A stretch of 6,406 nucleotides of DNA from Sphingomonadaceae bacterium (GCA_947442095.1 CANEVG010000209.1:1-6406), one strand, 5' to 3'. Numbered from the stretch's first letter, positions 1-5,842 are shown. Translations and numbers: made by a program. The notes: generated from the letters alone by a model not told the origin.

Positions 1-1663
1 AATTCCACACATTGGTAGAATCCTTCGATTTCGATTGCAGAAGCTTTTCGAGGTAGGGGTTCTTCACCACGAAGCTGCCCGAGAGCGTCTTGTGGGTGTA
101 GATGTTCGCCGGGATCGGCTCGATGCAGGCAGAGGTGCCGCCGCAGATGATCGAGATCGATGCAGTGGGCGCGATCGCCATTTTGCAGGAGAAGCGCTGC
201 ATCACGCCCATATCCGCCGCATCGGGGCAGGGTCCGCGTTCCTGCGCTAGGAGCAGCGAGGCCTCGTCCGCGCGCTCGGCGATGTGGCGGAACATCTTGA
301 GGTTCCACGCCTTGGCCATCGCGCTTTCAAAGCCGATGCCCTTGAGCTGGAGGAACGAATGGAAGCCCATCACGCCCATGCCGACCGAGCGTTCACGCAT
401 CGCGGAATACTTGGCGCGGGCCATCTCTTCGGGTGCGCGGTCGATATAGTCCTGCAGCACGTTGTCGAGGAAGCGCAGCACGTCCTCGATGAACAGGCGG
501 TCGCCCTGCCACTCATCCCAGGTTTCGAGATTGAGCGAGGAGAGGCAGCACACCGCGGTGCGGTCGTTGCCGAGATGGTCGCGGCCCGTGGGCAGCGTGA
601 TTTCCGAGCAGAGGTTCGAGGTCGAAACCTTGAGGCCCAGATCGCGGTGATGCTTGGGCATCGTGCGGTTCACCGTGTCGTTGAACACGATGTAGGGCTC
701 ACCCGTGGCGAGGCGGGTTTCAACGAGCTTCTGGAACAGCGAGCGCGCATCGACCGTGGCGCGGACCGAGCCGTCCTTGGGGCTGCGCAAGTGGAACTCG
801 GTGCCATCGCGCACCGCTTCCATGAACGCATCGGTGAGCAGCACGCCGTGGTGCAGGTTGAGCGCCTTGCGGTTGAAATCGCCCGACGGCTTGCGGATTT
901 CGAGGAACTCCTCGATCTCCGGGTGCGACACATCGAGATAGCAAGCCGCCGAGCCGCGCCGCAGCGAGCCCTGGCTGATCGCGAGGGTCAGGCTGTCCAT
1001 CACGCGCACGAAGGGGATTATGCCGCTGGTCTTCCCGTTGAGGCCGACAGACTCGCCGATGCCGCGCACCTTGCCCCAATAAGTGCCGATGCCGCCGCCC
1101 CGGCTTGCGAGCCATACGTTTTCATTCCAGGTGCCGACGATGCCTTCGAGGCTGTCGTCCACCGAGTTGAGGTAGCACGAGATCGGCAGGCCGCGCCCGG
1201 TGCCGCCGTTCGAGAGCACCGGGGTGGCGGGCATAAACCACAGCTTCGAGATGTAGTCGTAAAGGCGCTGGGCGTGGTCCTGATCGTCGGCATAGGCATC
1301 GGCCACGCGCGCGAAGAGATCCTGATAGGTTTCGCCCGGCAGCAGATAGCGGTCGTCGAGTGTTTCCTTGCCGAACGCGGTTAGCAGGCCGTCGCGCGAC
1401 ACATCGGTGGCGATGACGAAGCGGCGCGTGTTGATCGTCTTGGAATCCGAGGGCACCTTGGCGGCAGCCGCCAACGCACCAGCGGCGCCTGCGGTCATCG
1501 CAGCAACCAGCGCTTCACTTCCCTTGTCGTCCGCGTTCATGCTGATGGCCTTCTCGTTTGTCCGAGCCGCTGCTGCGGCTTGGACCGTATTGTCCCCGAG
1601 ACCCAGTTCGCTCCGACCTGCATCGTCTAGCTCCACGGCGGCGTCCCCAGTCCTGAAATCCAC
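1..1663 (-). CDS. nrdA: Ribonucleoside-diphosphate reductase, alpha (large) subunit, 3' end cut by window
   Basis: The enzyme reduces ribonucleoside diphosphates to deoxyribonucleotides using a radical supplied by the beta subunit. The reading frame is open to base 1, so the C-terminal tyrosine pair and redox cysteines lie outside the window. Visible landmarks, counted from the GTG at 1663: Cys163 in SCYLNS (E. coli Cys225), the radical-site motif NLCSEI with Asn350, Cys352 and Glu354 (E. coli Asn437, Cys439, Glu441), and Cys372 in AVCCLSSLNL (E. coli Cys462). Near the window edge a phosphate-binding loop reads PTASIS. The first 60 or so residues are Ala-rich and carry no ATP-cone motif, and Cys163 sits about 60 residues earlier than in E. 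coli NrdA. I chose the GTG start because AGGGG lies 7 nt before it and the protein then begins VDFRTG. An ATG at 1540 with a weaker AGAAGG, and an ATG at 1696 without a ribosome site, are alternatives. Identity is near certain; the exact start is moderately sure. Confidence 0.95.
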   Translation of the reverse strand, partial: MDFRTGDAAVELDDAGRSELGLGDNTVQAAAAARTNEKAISMNADDKGSEALVAAMTAGAAGALAAAAKVPSDSKTINTRRFVIATDVSRDGLLTAFGKETLDDRYLLPGETYQDLFARVADAYADDQDHAQRLYDYISKLWFMPATPVLSNGGTGRGLPISCYLNSVDDSLEGIVGTWNENVWLASRGGGIGTYWGKVRGIGESVGLNGKTSGIIPFVRVMDSLTLAISQGSLRRGSAACYLDVSHPEIEEFLEIRKPSGDFNRKALNLHHGVLLTDAFMEAVRDGTEFHLRSPKDGSVRATVDARSLFQKLVETRLATGEPYIVFNDTVNRTMPKHHRDLGLKVSTSNLCSEITLPTGRDHLGNDRTAVCCLSSLNLETWDEWQGDRLFIEDVLRFLDNVLQDYIDRAPEEMARAKYSAMRERSVGMGVMGFHSFLQLKGIGFESAMAKAWNLKMFRHIAERADEASLLLAQERGPCPDAADMGVMQRFSCKMAIAPTASISIICGGTSACIEPIPANIYTHKTLSGSFVVKNPYLEKLLQSKSKDSTNVWN

Positions 1664-1670
1664 GCTATAA

Positions 1671-1675
1671 CCCCT
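1671..1675 (-). promoter_or_regulatory. Ribosome binding site deciding the nrdA start
   Basis: On the minus strand AGGGG is followed by 7 nt and GTG at 1663-1661. This is the best-spaced Shine-Dalgarno match among the in-frame starts (1696, 1663, 1540). The ATG at 1540 has AGAAGG 8 nt upstream and cannot be fully excluded. Confidence 0.55.
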
Positions 1676-1956
1676 GTTCACTTCGCCGGCGGCCATGCGC
1701 CGGAATGATTCATACAATGAGACCAACGGGCCTTGGCTTTGGGGGCCTTGGCCGAGGTCTCCTGCTGCTTCGTTCGCTTGGCTCGCTCGGTCCGCCAAAG
1801 GCGAATCGAAGCACTTAAGCGATCATACCCTTTGCGGAACAAAAGGAGAATGAAAATCCCCCGCATACCCTAGCAGGCTTTGTCTTCGCGGCCTGTAACA
1901 GGATGCGGCAGCTGGGCAGCCGACATCGCAGCGAGCCAAGTGACCGCCGCTACCCG

Positions 1957-2004
1957 AAACTAGGTTTAGAGGTTCCCCCTGGACCCGACCACTACCCATA
2001 GTGC
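1957..2004 (-). promoter_or_regulatory. Candidate tandem NrdR boxes upstream of nrdA
   Basis: Two palindromes share the core CTA-N4-TAG: 1957-1972 (core 1960-1969) and 1989-2004 (core 1992-2001). Against the published NrdR-box consensus acaCwAtATaTwGtgt, the 1989 box (cCACTAcccATAGTGc) matches 12 of 16 positions with perfect outer arms, and the 1957 box matches 10 of 16. Their centres are 32 bp apart, the usual three-turn spacing for paired NrdR sites. A half-box, ACACAAGA, begins at 2020, again 31 bp on. NrdR is the nucleotide-sensing repressor of ribonucleotide reductase genes, so position and target agree. The middle bases deviate from consensus and the distance to the nrdA start (about 295 bp) is long, so this is a candidate only. 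Confidence 0.5.
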
Positions 2005-2025
2005 CTCAACCGGAATTAGACACAA
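1998..2025 (-). promoter_or_regulatory. Weak candidate sigma-70-type promoter for nrdA
   Basis: On the minus strand TTGTGT (2025-2020) is followed after 16 nt by CACTAT (2003-1998). The -35 matches TTGACA in 4 of 6 positions and the -10 is poor. Its appeal is location: the -10 lies inside the better NrdR-like palindrome, the geometry expected for repression. It would leave a leader of about 325 nt. Another -10-like TATGAT at 1827-1822 has no good -35 partner. Confidence 0.22.
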
Positions 2026-2045
2026 GAGGGTAAACGCTGCGTTAC

Positions 2046-2081
2046 CGATTCGCTTCGTCGCACATACGATTCGTTTCGTCG
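2046..2081 (+). repeat. 15-bp direct repeat with 21-bp period
   Basis: CGATTCGCTTCGTCG at 2046-2060 recurs as CGATTCGTTTCGTCG at 2067-2081, identical in 14 of 15 bases. The repeats start 21 bp apart, two helical turns, so both copies face the same side of the DNA. Each copy contains one GATTC (GANTC) site. The pair lies just beyond the NrdR-like boxes on the far side from nrdA. It may be a tandem binding site for an unidentified regulator; I recognise no known consensus. Confidence 0.6.
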
Positions 2082-2181
2082 TGACGACAGGCGTGCTGCA
2101 GTGCAGCGACGCGCGGTGAAAGCGTCAGTTCAAGCCCGAAAATGATGTTCGTCGAATAAATTTACGGGTCGGAGCAGTTGT

Positions 2182-2237
2182 TGTGGACAATATCGCTGTC
2201 CAGAGCCTCAAGTGGATTATGAGCGAGATTATCCACC
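2182..2237. promoter_or_regulatory. Cluster of DnaA-box-like motifs
   Basis: Three matches to the DnaA box TTATCCACA lie within 56 bp. TGTGGACAA at 2182-2190 is the reverse of TTGTCCACA (8 of 9). AGTGGATTA at 2211-2219 is the reverse of TAATCCACT (7 of 9). TTATCCACC at 2229-2237 matches 8 of 9. The last two form an inverted pair (GTGGAT...ATCCAC, arms 2212-2217 and 2231-2236). In E. coli DnaA boxes control nrdAB, so DnaA input to nrdA is conceivable, though here the motifs are nearer to the GlsB-type gene. There is no AT-rich 13-mer array or other sign of a replication origin. Confidence 0.35.
2184..2202. promoter_or_regulatory. Inverted repeat TGGACA-N7-TGTCCA, possible operator
   Basis: A perfect 6-bp inverted repeat with a 7-bp AT-rich spacer overlaps the first DnaA-like motif. 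It lies 88-106 bp upstream of the GTG start of the GlsB-type gene. The form suits a dimeric transcription factor, but I cannot name one; it is not the GTTC-N7-GTTC LexA site of alphaproteobacteria. Confidence 0.35.
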
Positions 2238-2253
2238 GGCCAATAGGCCGGTG
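2234..2253 (+). promoter_or_regulatory. Perfect GC hairpin ahead of the glsB-like gene
   Basis: CACCGGCC (2234-2241) and GGCCGGTG (2246-2253) form a perfect 8-bp stem with loop AATA. No T-run follows, so it is not a classical terminator on the plus strand. It ends 25 nt before the ribosome binding site at 2279, so it could be a leader-RNA stem or an operator. Confidence 0.4.
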
Positions 2254-2278
2254 CCGAGCCATCGCATATGGCGTGAAT

Positions 2279-2283
2279 GGAGG
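2279..2283 (+). promoter_or_regulatory. Strong ribosome binding site deciding the glsB-like start
   Basis: GGAGG lies 6 nt before the GTG at 2290. It favours this start over an in-frame GTG at 2212, which would add 26 polar residues not typical of the family and has no ribosome site. Confidence 0.8.
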
Positions 2284-2289
2284 AATAGC

Positions 2290-2535
2290 GTGTTCAACCT
2301 GATCTCGATCGTGCTCAGCGGTCTCATCGTGGGGCTCGCCGCGCGCTTCCTCTATCCCGGTGGGGTCGAGATGGGGCTGGGCCGCACGATCCTGCTCGGC
2401 ATTGCGGGTTCGCTGGTCGCCGGGCTGGCAACAAGCTGGGGCAGCGGTGACCGCAGCGCCGGGATCAACCGGGCCGGATGCCTCGCCTCCGTCATCGGCG
2501 CGATGGTGCTGATCTTTATCGGGCGGAATTTGTAG
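2290..2535 (+). CDS. GlsB/YeaQ/YmgE family small stress-response membrane protein
   Basis: This is an 81-aa inner-membrane protein of the family also called transglycosylase-associated. Three hydrophobic segments are visible at about residues 4-21, 31-49 and 63-78. Family signs are the early GLIVGLAARFLYPG, the middle GRTILLGIAGSLVAG and the final VIGAMVLIFI followed by a basic residue. E. coli YeaQ is about 82 aa, so the length from the GTG at 2290 fits exactly, whereas starting at 2212 would give 107 aa. The biochemical role of the family is unknown; members are often induced by stress or in stationary phase. I looked for the alphaproteobacterial EcfG stress promoter (GGAAC-N16/17-CGTT) upstream and did not find it. 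The gene is monocistronic: a terminator follows at 2553, and both flanking genes run the other way. Confidence 0.88.
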   Translation: MFNLISIVLSGLIVGLAARFLYPGGVEMGLGRTILLGIAGSLVAGLATSWGSGDRSAGINRAGCLASVIGAMVLIFIGRNL

Positions 2536-2552
2536 CGGCGGGCATTTTCGGC

Positions 2553-2598
2553 GCCTCTGGCGGGTAAGGTCCATCGCCCTTGCCCGCCAGAGGCTTTT
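2553..2598 (+). terminator. Intrinsic terminator after the glsB-like gene
   Basis: A 12-bp perfect stem pairs GCCTCTGGCGGG (2553-2564) with CCCGCCAGAGGC (2583-2594). It can extend through a T-G wobble and AAGG/CCTT to about 17 bp around an 8-nt loop. TTTT follows at 2595-2598. It starts 17 nt after the stop codon. There is no T-run on the minus strand side, so it should act mainly on plus-strand transcripts. Confidence 0.85.
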
Positions 2599-2657
2599 CG
2601 GGTGCCTGCCGGGGGACTATAGAGCGCCCGCTTGAGGTGCTGGTCACCCCCACTCAG

Positions 2658-2677
2658 CCTCCCCCAAGCGGGGGAGG
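2658..2677. repeat. REP-like palindrome downstream of nadB
   Basis: CCTCCCCC (2658-2665) and GGGGGAGG (2670-2677) form a perfect 8-bp stem with loop AAGC, flanked by further C- and G-runs. The style resembles the short extragenic palindromes scattered through many alphaproteobacterial genomes. It lies 17 nt past the nadB stop codon on the minus strand but lacks a T-run, so it may protect or end the nadB mRNA without being a classical terminator. Only one copy is in this window. Confidence 0.5.
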
Positions 2678-2693
2678 AGCAAGCAAAGGGGGC

Positions 2694-4346
2694 TCAGCCT
2701 GGCACGAGGATCGTATCGCGCGCGGCGGGCTGGGTTTGGGGGTAGTCTTCGTTGTAGTGCAGGCCGCGGCTTTCGCGGCGGGCGCGGGCGCTTTTCACGA
2801 TGAGTTCGGCGGTCTGCAGCAAGTTGCGCAGTTCGATGAGGTCGGCGGTAACGCGGAAGTTGCCGTAGTAGTCGTTGACCTCACTCTTGAGCAGCTTGAT
2901 GCGGTGGGCGGCGCGTTCGAGGCGCTTGTTGGTGCGCACGATGCCGACATAGTTCCACATGAAGCGGCGCAGCTCGGTCCAGTTCTGCTTGATCACGACT
3001 TCCTCGTCGGAATCCGAGACGCGGCTTTCATCCCATGGGCGCAGCTGCGGCGGGTGCGCGAAGCTGTCCCAGCGTTCGAGGATGTCGTTGGCGGCTGCAT
3101 CGCCGAACACGAAGCATTCGAGCAGGCTGTTCGAGGCGAGGCGATTGGCGCCGTGGAGCCCGCTCTCCGAGCATTCGCCGACAGCATAAAGCCCATCGAG
3201 ATCGGTGCGGCCGGCAAGGTCAATCAGTACGCCGCCGCAGGTGTAATGCTGCGCGGGTACGACGGGGATCGGCTCGCGCGTCATGTCGATGCCCAGTCCC
3301 ATGAGGCGCTCGTAGATATTGGGGAAGTGGCCGCGGACGAACTCCGGGTCCTTGTGGCTGATATCGAGGTGAACGTAATCGAGCCCGAGGCGCTTGATCT
3401 CGTGGTCGATTGCGCGGGCGACGATATCGCGCGGGGCCAGCTCTTCGCGCGGATCGAAGCGCGGCATGAAGCGCTCGCCGCCGCCCGGAACGCCGAGGGG
3501 CAGTTTCAGGTGGCCGCCTTCGCCGCGCACGGCCTCGGTGATCAGGAAGTTCTTGACCTCCAGATTGTAGAGGCAGGTCGGGTGGAACTGCATGAATTCC
3601 ATGTTGGACACCCGGCAGCCCGCGCGCCAGGCCATGGCGATGCCGTCGCCGGTCGCGCCGCGCGGGGCGGTGCTGAACAGATAGGTGCGGCCCGCGCCGC
3701 CAGTGGCAAGGATCGTGGCGCGCGCGGCAAAGCATTCCACGCGCCCCGTGTTGGTATCGAGCGCATAGGCACCCCAGACACGGCGATTGCCCCCTTCGCC
3801 TGTGGTGTCCTCGACCCGGTGCCGGTCGGTCACGAGATCTACGGCGACCATGTCAGGACGCAGGGTGATGTTGGGATGGGCTTTGGCCGCGGTGATCAGC
3901 GCCTGCTGCACGGCCCAGCCGGTTGCATCGTCGACGTGGACGATGCGGCGATGCGAATGGCCGCCTTCACGCGTCAGGTGCAGGGTGCCAGCCTCGGCAT
4001 TGAAGGGCACGCCGATCTGTTCGAGCCGGCGGATTGCCTCGGGGGCGTTTTCGACCACGAACTCGACCGTTTCACGCCGGTTAAGGCCCGCGCCGGCCAC
4101 CATCGTATCGCGCACGTGATCATCGAAGGTGTCGCCCTGATCGAGCACGGCGGCGATCCCGCCCTGAGCCCACGCGGTCGAGCCGCCATCCAGCCCACCC
4201 TTGGCGAGCACGAGCACCTTGCAGCGTTCAGCCAGCACCAGCGCGGCAGTCAGCCCCGCGGCTCCCGAGCCCACGATGAGGACATCGGGGCGGGCATCGG
4301 GTGACGACATGTCGGAATGGGTGTCCCGAGACGACGTGCCGGTCAT
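2694..4346 (-). CDS. nadB: L-aspartate oxidase
   Basis: This FAD enzyme oxidises L-aspartate to iminoaspartate, the first step of de novo NAD synthesis; NadA then makes quinolinate. The 550-aa frame shows the N-terminal FAD motif GSGAAG (residues 26-31), the GGSTAWAQGGIAA loop (54-66), EGGHSHRRI, and FHPT with His255. The catalytic residues correspond to E. coli: Arg306 in APRDIVAR (Arg290), His367 in AQHYTCGG (His351) and Arg402 in HGANRLASNSLLE (Arg386). The C-terminal helical domain ends with the usual RESRGLHYNEDYP. Length matches E. coli NadB (540 aa). The start is uncertain: ATG at 4346 and ATG at 4310 (residue 13) both lack a clear ribosome site, and the second gives the more usual short N-terminus. 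nadA and nadC are not in this window, so the pathway genes are not clustered on this side. Confidence 0.97.
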   Translation of the reverse strand: MTGTSSRDTHSDMSSPDARPDVLIVGSGAAGLTAALVLAERCKVLVLAKGGLDGGSTAWAQGGIAAVLDQGDTFDDHVRDTMVAGAGLNRRETVEFVVENAPEAIRRLEQIGVPFNAEAGTLHLTREGGHSHRRIVHVDDATGWAVQQALITAAKAHPNITLRPDMVAVDLVTDRHRVEDTTGEGGNRRVWGAYALDTNTGRVECFAARATILATGGAGRTYLFSTAPRGATGDGIAMAWRAGCRVSNMEFMQFHPTCLYNLEVKNFLITEAVRGEGGHLKLPLGVPGGGERFMPRFDPREELAPRDIVARAIDHEIKRLGLDYVHLDISHKDPEFVRGHFPNIYERLMGLGIDMTREPIPVVPAQHYTCGGVLIDLAGRTDLDGLYAVGECSESGLHGANRLASNSLLECFVFGDAAANDILERWDSFAHPPQLRPWDESRVSDSDEEVVIKQNWTELRRFMWNYVGIVRTNKRLERAAHRIKLLKSEVNDYYGNFRVTADLIELRNLLQTAELIVKSARARRESRGLHYNEDYPQTQPAARDTILVPG

Positions 4347-4563
4347 GGCAGTTCAGGCGATGCGGCGGGCCTAGCTAAGGCGCACACGCGGGGAAGTCTT
4401 GTGCTCACAAGCAGCCTCTTGCCTGTCTCAACGGCGTTTGGAAAGCGCCAAGCGACCAGACCAAAAGTCAAGTTGCTTCCGATCACTCCGAATTGGGGGT
4501 TTCCCAACGCACCTGCAACATGGCGCCGGTCAGTCCTAATGTTACATTTACCGAGACAAAATC
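4347..4563. other. nadB upstream region with small dyads
   Basis: No gene is visible in these bases. CTTGTG-CT-CACAAG at 4398-4411 is a perfect 6-bp inverted repeat 52 bp upstream of the nadB ATG at 4346 and could be an operator. TTGGG-N5-CCCAA at 4493-4507 is a weaker dyad. A good minus-strand -35 (TTGACT, 4472-4467) lacks a convincing -10 at the right distance. I recognise no known NAD-pathway regulator site. Confidence 0.35.
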
Positions 4564-4698
4564 ATGTTCTGGCGCAGGTTGTTTTGCCTGTTTGATCAAC
4601 ACCGACCGAAGCCCGCGGGCGTGCGCTGGGGTGGTGCGTTCCACTTTGGCCCGTGCCGGGGTTGCGGCTGCATGGTGCGCAAATCGGGCAGGGGCTAA
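4564..4698 (+). CDS. Small Cys-rich protein with a CxxCxC motif, unknown function
   Basis: The ATG at 4564 opens a 44-codon frame ending in TAA at 4696. The protein has an aromatic-basic N-terminus (MFWRRLFCLFDQH), a middle with HRPKPAGVRWGG, and a CRGCGC cluster (Cys31, Cys34, Cys36) followed by a basic tail. The layout, short N-terminal helix, then Trp/Arg, then CxxCG and basic residues, recalls small zinc-ribbon-like hypothetical proteins of sphingomonads as I remember them; no search was possible. The ribosome site is weak (GAG about 9 nt upstream). It sits in the gap between nadB and the ABC ATPase, on the strand opposite to both, ending 70 nt before the ATPase stop. The codon after the stop is TGG, and the frame would continue WKRLTKPVP to TGA at 4738. 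Whether it is expressed is unknown. Confidence 0.45.
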   Translation: MFWRRLFCLFDQHRPKPAGVRWGGAFHFGPCRGCGCMVRKSGRG

Positions 4699-4768
4699 TG
4701 GAAGCGCTTGACCAAACCGGTTCCGACAACGGACGATTGAAAGGCCAGGGGGTTAGCGCGCGCTGTGT

Positions 4769-5737
4769 TCAGGCATTGACGCTGGCCGCGGTGCTTGCCG
4801 GCGCGCTGGTGAGTTTGACGAACACGTCTTCCAGATCGGCTTCATCGGTTGAGACGTCGACGATGCCGTAGCCCAGCGACTGGACCAGCGCGAGCACTTC
4901 GCCCGCGTTGATGCGGTCCTTGCTGTAGGTCACGCGGAGCTCCCGCTCCCCGGCAACGACGCTTTTCTCGAAGGCGGGATGCTGCGGTGCGGCATCAATG
5001 GGCCGATCAAGCGTCAGCACAACGATTTTCTCGCGCATCATTCCCACCAGTTCGCGCGTGGGCTGGTTGGTGATCAGCTTGCCATGATTGATGATGGCGA
5101 TCCGGTCGCACAGCTGTTCGGCTTCCTCGAGATAATGGGTGGTCAGCACGATGGTAACGCCCTGGCTGTTGAGATCGGCGACGAGCTCCCACAGCAGGCG
5201 CCTCAGCTCCACGTCGACACCTGCTGTCGGCTCGTCGAGCACGAGGATCGGCGGTGTGTGAACCATAGCCTTGGCAATCAGCAGGCGGCGCTTCATCCCG
5301 CCCGAAAGCGAGCGGGCATAGGCATTGGCCTTGTCGGCCAGATGGACCGACTGCAGCAGTTCGAGCGAGCGCCGCGCGGCCTTGGGCACGCCGTAGAGCC
5401 CAGCCTGGATATCCAGCACTTCGATGGGCGTGAAGAACGGATCGAACACGACCTCCTGCGGCACGATGCCGATCGAGGCCTTCGCATTTCGCGGCTCGCG
5501 GTCGATGTCGAAACCCCAGATCTCGACCGAGCCGGACGTTTTCATCACGAGGCCAGCCAGCGTGTTGATGATGGTCGATTTGCCCGCACCATTGGGGCCG
5601 AGCAAGCCGAAGATCTGCCCTTGCGGCACATCGAAGCTCACGCCGCCCAGCGCCAGCTTGCCCTCGCCCGATTTCTTGCCGGCAGGGGCGTAGCGCTTGA
5701 CGAGATCGCGGATGTGGATTGCAGGGGTTTCTGGCAT
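4769..5737 (-). CDS. ABC-2-type exporter ATP-binding protein
   Basis: This 322-aa cytoplasmic ATPase should power an exporter of the ABC-2 (YadG/DrrA-like) type; the substrate cannot be told. Motifs in order: Walker A GPNGAGKST (47-55), Q-loop Gln94 in VPQE, signature LSGGMKRR (144-151), Walker B ILVLDEP (164-170), D-loop AGVD (172-175) and H-loop His201 in LTTHYLEEAEQL. About 100 residues follow, with the usual C-terminal domain of this subfamily ending DLEDVFVKLT. All catalytic residues are present. The ATG at 5737 is preferred over a GTG at 5794 because AGGAGGG lies 4 nt before it. No transmembrane permease gene is adjacent: downstream come a 70-bp gap and the opposed small ORF, upstream a divergent zinc-finger gene. 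The partner must be encoded elsewhere. No clear terminator follows. Confidence 0.93.
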   Translation of the reverse strand: MPETPAIHIRDLVKRYAPAGKKSGEGKLALGGVSFDVPQGQIFGLLGPNGAGKSTIINTLAGLVMKTSGSVEIWGFDIDREPRNAKASIGIVPQEVVFDPFFTPIEVLDIQAGLYGVPKAARRSLELLQSVHLADKANAYARSLSGGMKRRLLIAKAMVHTPPILVLDEPTAGVDVELRRLLWELVADLNSQGVTIVLTTHYLEEAEQLCDRIAIINHGKLITNQPTRELVGMMREKIVVLTLDRPIDAAPQHPAFEKSVVAGERELRVTYSKDRINAGEVLALVQSLGYGIVDVSTDEADLEDVFVKLTSAPASTAASVNA

Positions 5738-5741
5738 GGAG

Positions 5742-5748
5742 CCCTCCT
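5742..5748 (-). promoter_or_regulatory. Ribosome binding site deciding the ABC ATPase start
   Basis: AGGAGGG on the minus strand is followed by CTCC and ATG (5737-5735). This is far stronger than anything before the upstream in-frame GTG at 5794, so the 19-residue extension is rejected. Confidence 0.8.
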
Positions 5749-5842
5749 GCCCGCTGGGGACGACAAGGTAAAGGGGCGCAATCCGCCTGCCCACAATCGC
5801 CCAGCTTGTCGGCGCAGCGCGGGTTTGCTAGCGCGCAAGGCC

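Larger units (their letters stand above)
1664..2289. other. Long regulatory intergenic region between nrdA and the glsB-like gene
   Basis: These 626 bases separate the divergent nrdA and GlsB-family genes. I see no convincing protein gene, tRNA, SRP RNA, RNase P RNA, tmRNA or cobalamin riboswitch here. The region holds many small dyads and repeats, listed separately. Four GANTC sites (the CcrM methylation target in alphaproteobacteria) occur at 1707-1711, 1803-1807, 2047-2051 and 2068-2072. Further inverted repeats without a named partner are GGTAA...TTACC at 2029-2046, GTCGT-G-ACGAC at 2078-2088 and GCTGCA-G-TGCAGC at 2095-2107. If the nrdA promoter lies at the NrdR-like boxes, the nrdA leader is about 300 nt long. 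Confidence 0.6.

Noticed and set aside
284..1384. 366-codon open frame on the plus strand
   Set aside because: It is exactly antisense to nrdA, whose motifs are unmistakable. GC-rich codon bias keeps the opposite strand open; the protein has no recognisable domain.
1678..1866. 62-codon minus-strand frame ending 14 nt before the nrdA GTG, a possible leader peptide
   Set aside because: The only ribosome-like AGGG sits one base from its ATG, the Lys/Ala-rich sequence resembles nothing known, and no attenuator structure is evident. Conservation in relatives could revive it.
1849..1872. Tiny plus-strand frame MKIPRIP after AAAAGGAGA
   Set aside because: Seven codons, with the ribosome site only 2 nt from the ATG; most likely chance.
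2182..2253. Replication origin suggested by DnaA-like boxes
   Set aside because: Only two good boxes, no AT-rich unwinding repeats and no origin-type neighbour genes.
1664..2289. Structured RNA (tmRNA, cobalamin riboswitch, 6S, SRP RNA or tRNA) in the long gap
   Set aside because: I looked on both strands for tag-peptide codons, T-arm sequences, the B12 box and SRP or RNase P signatures and found none.
2125..2574. 149-codon minus-strand frame
   Set aside because: It lies antisense to the GlsB-type gene and its terminator; low-complexity product with no domain.
2580..4304. 574-codon open frame on the plus strand
   Set aside because: It is the antisense shadow of nadB; its Ala/Glu/His-rich sequence has no family resemblance and no ribosome site.
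4979..5842. Upstream extension of the zinc-finger gene to a 356-aa protein
   Set aside because: This part is antisense to the ABC ATPase. Only 5843-6049 carries the CHCC domain and family length.
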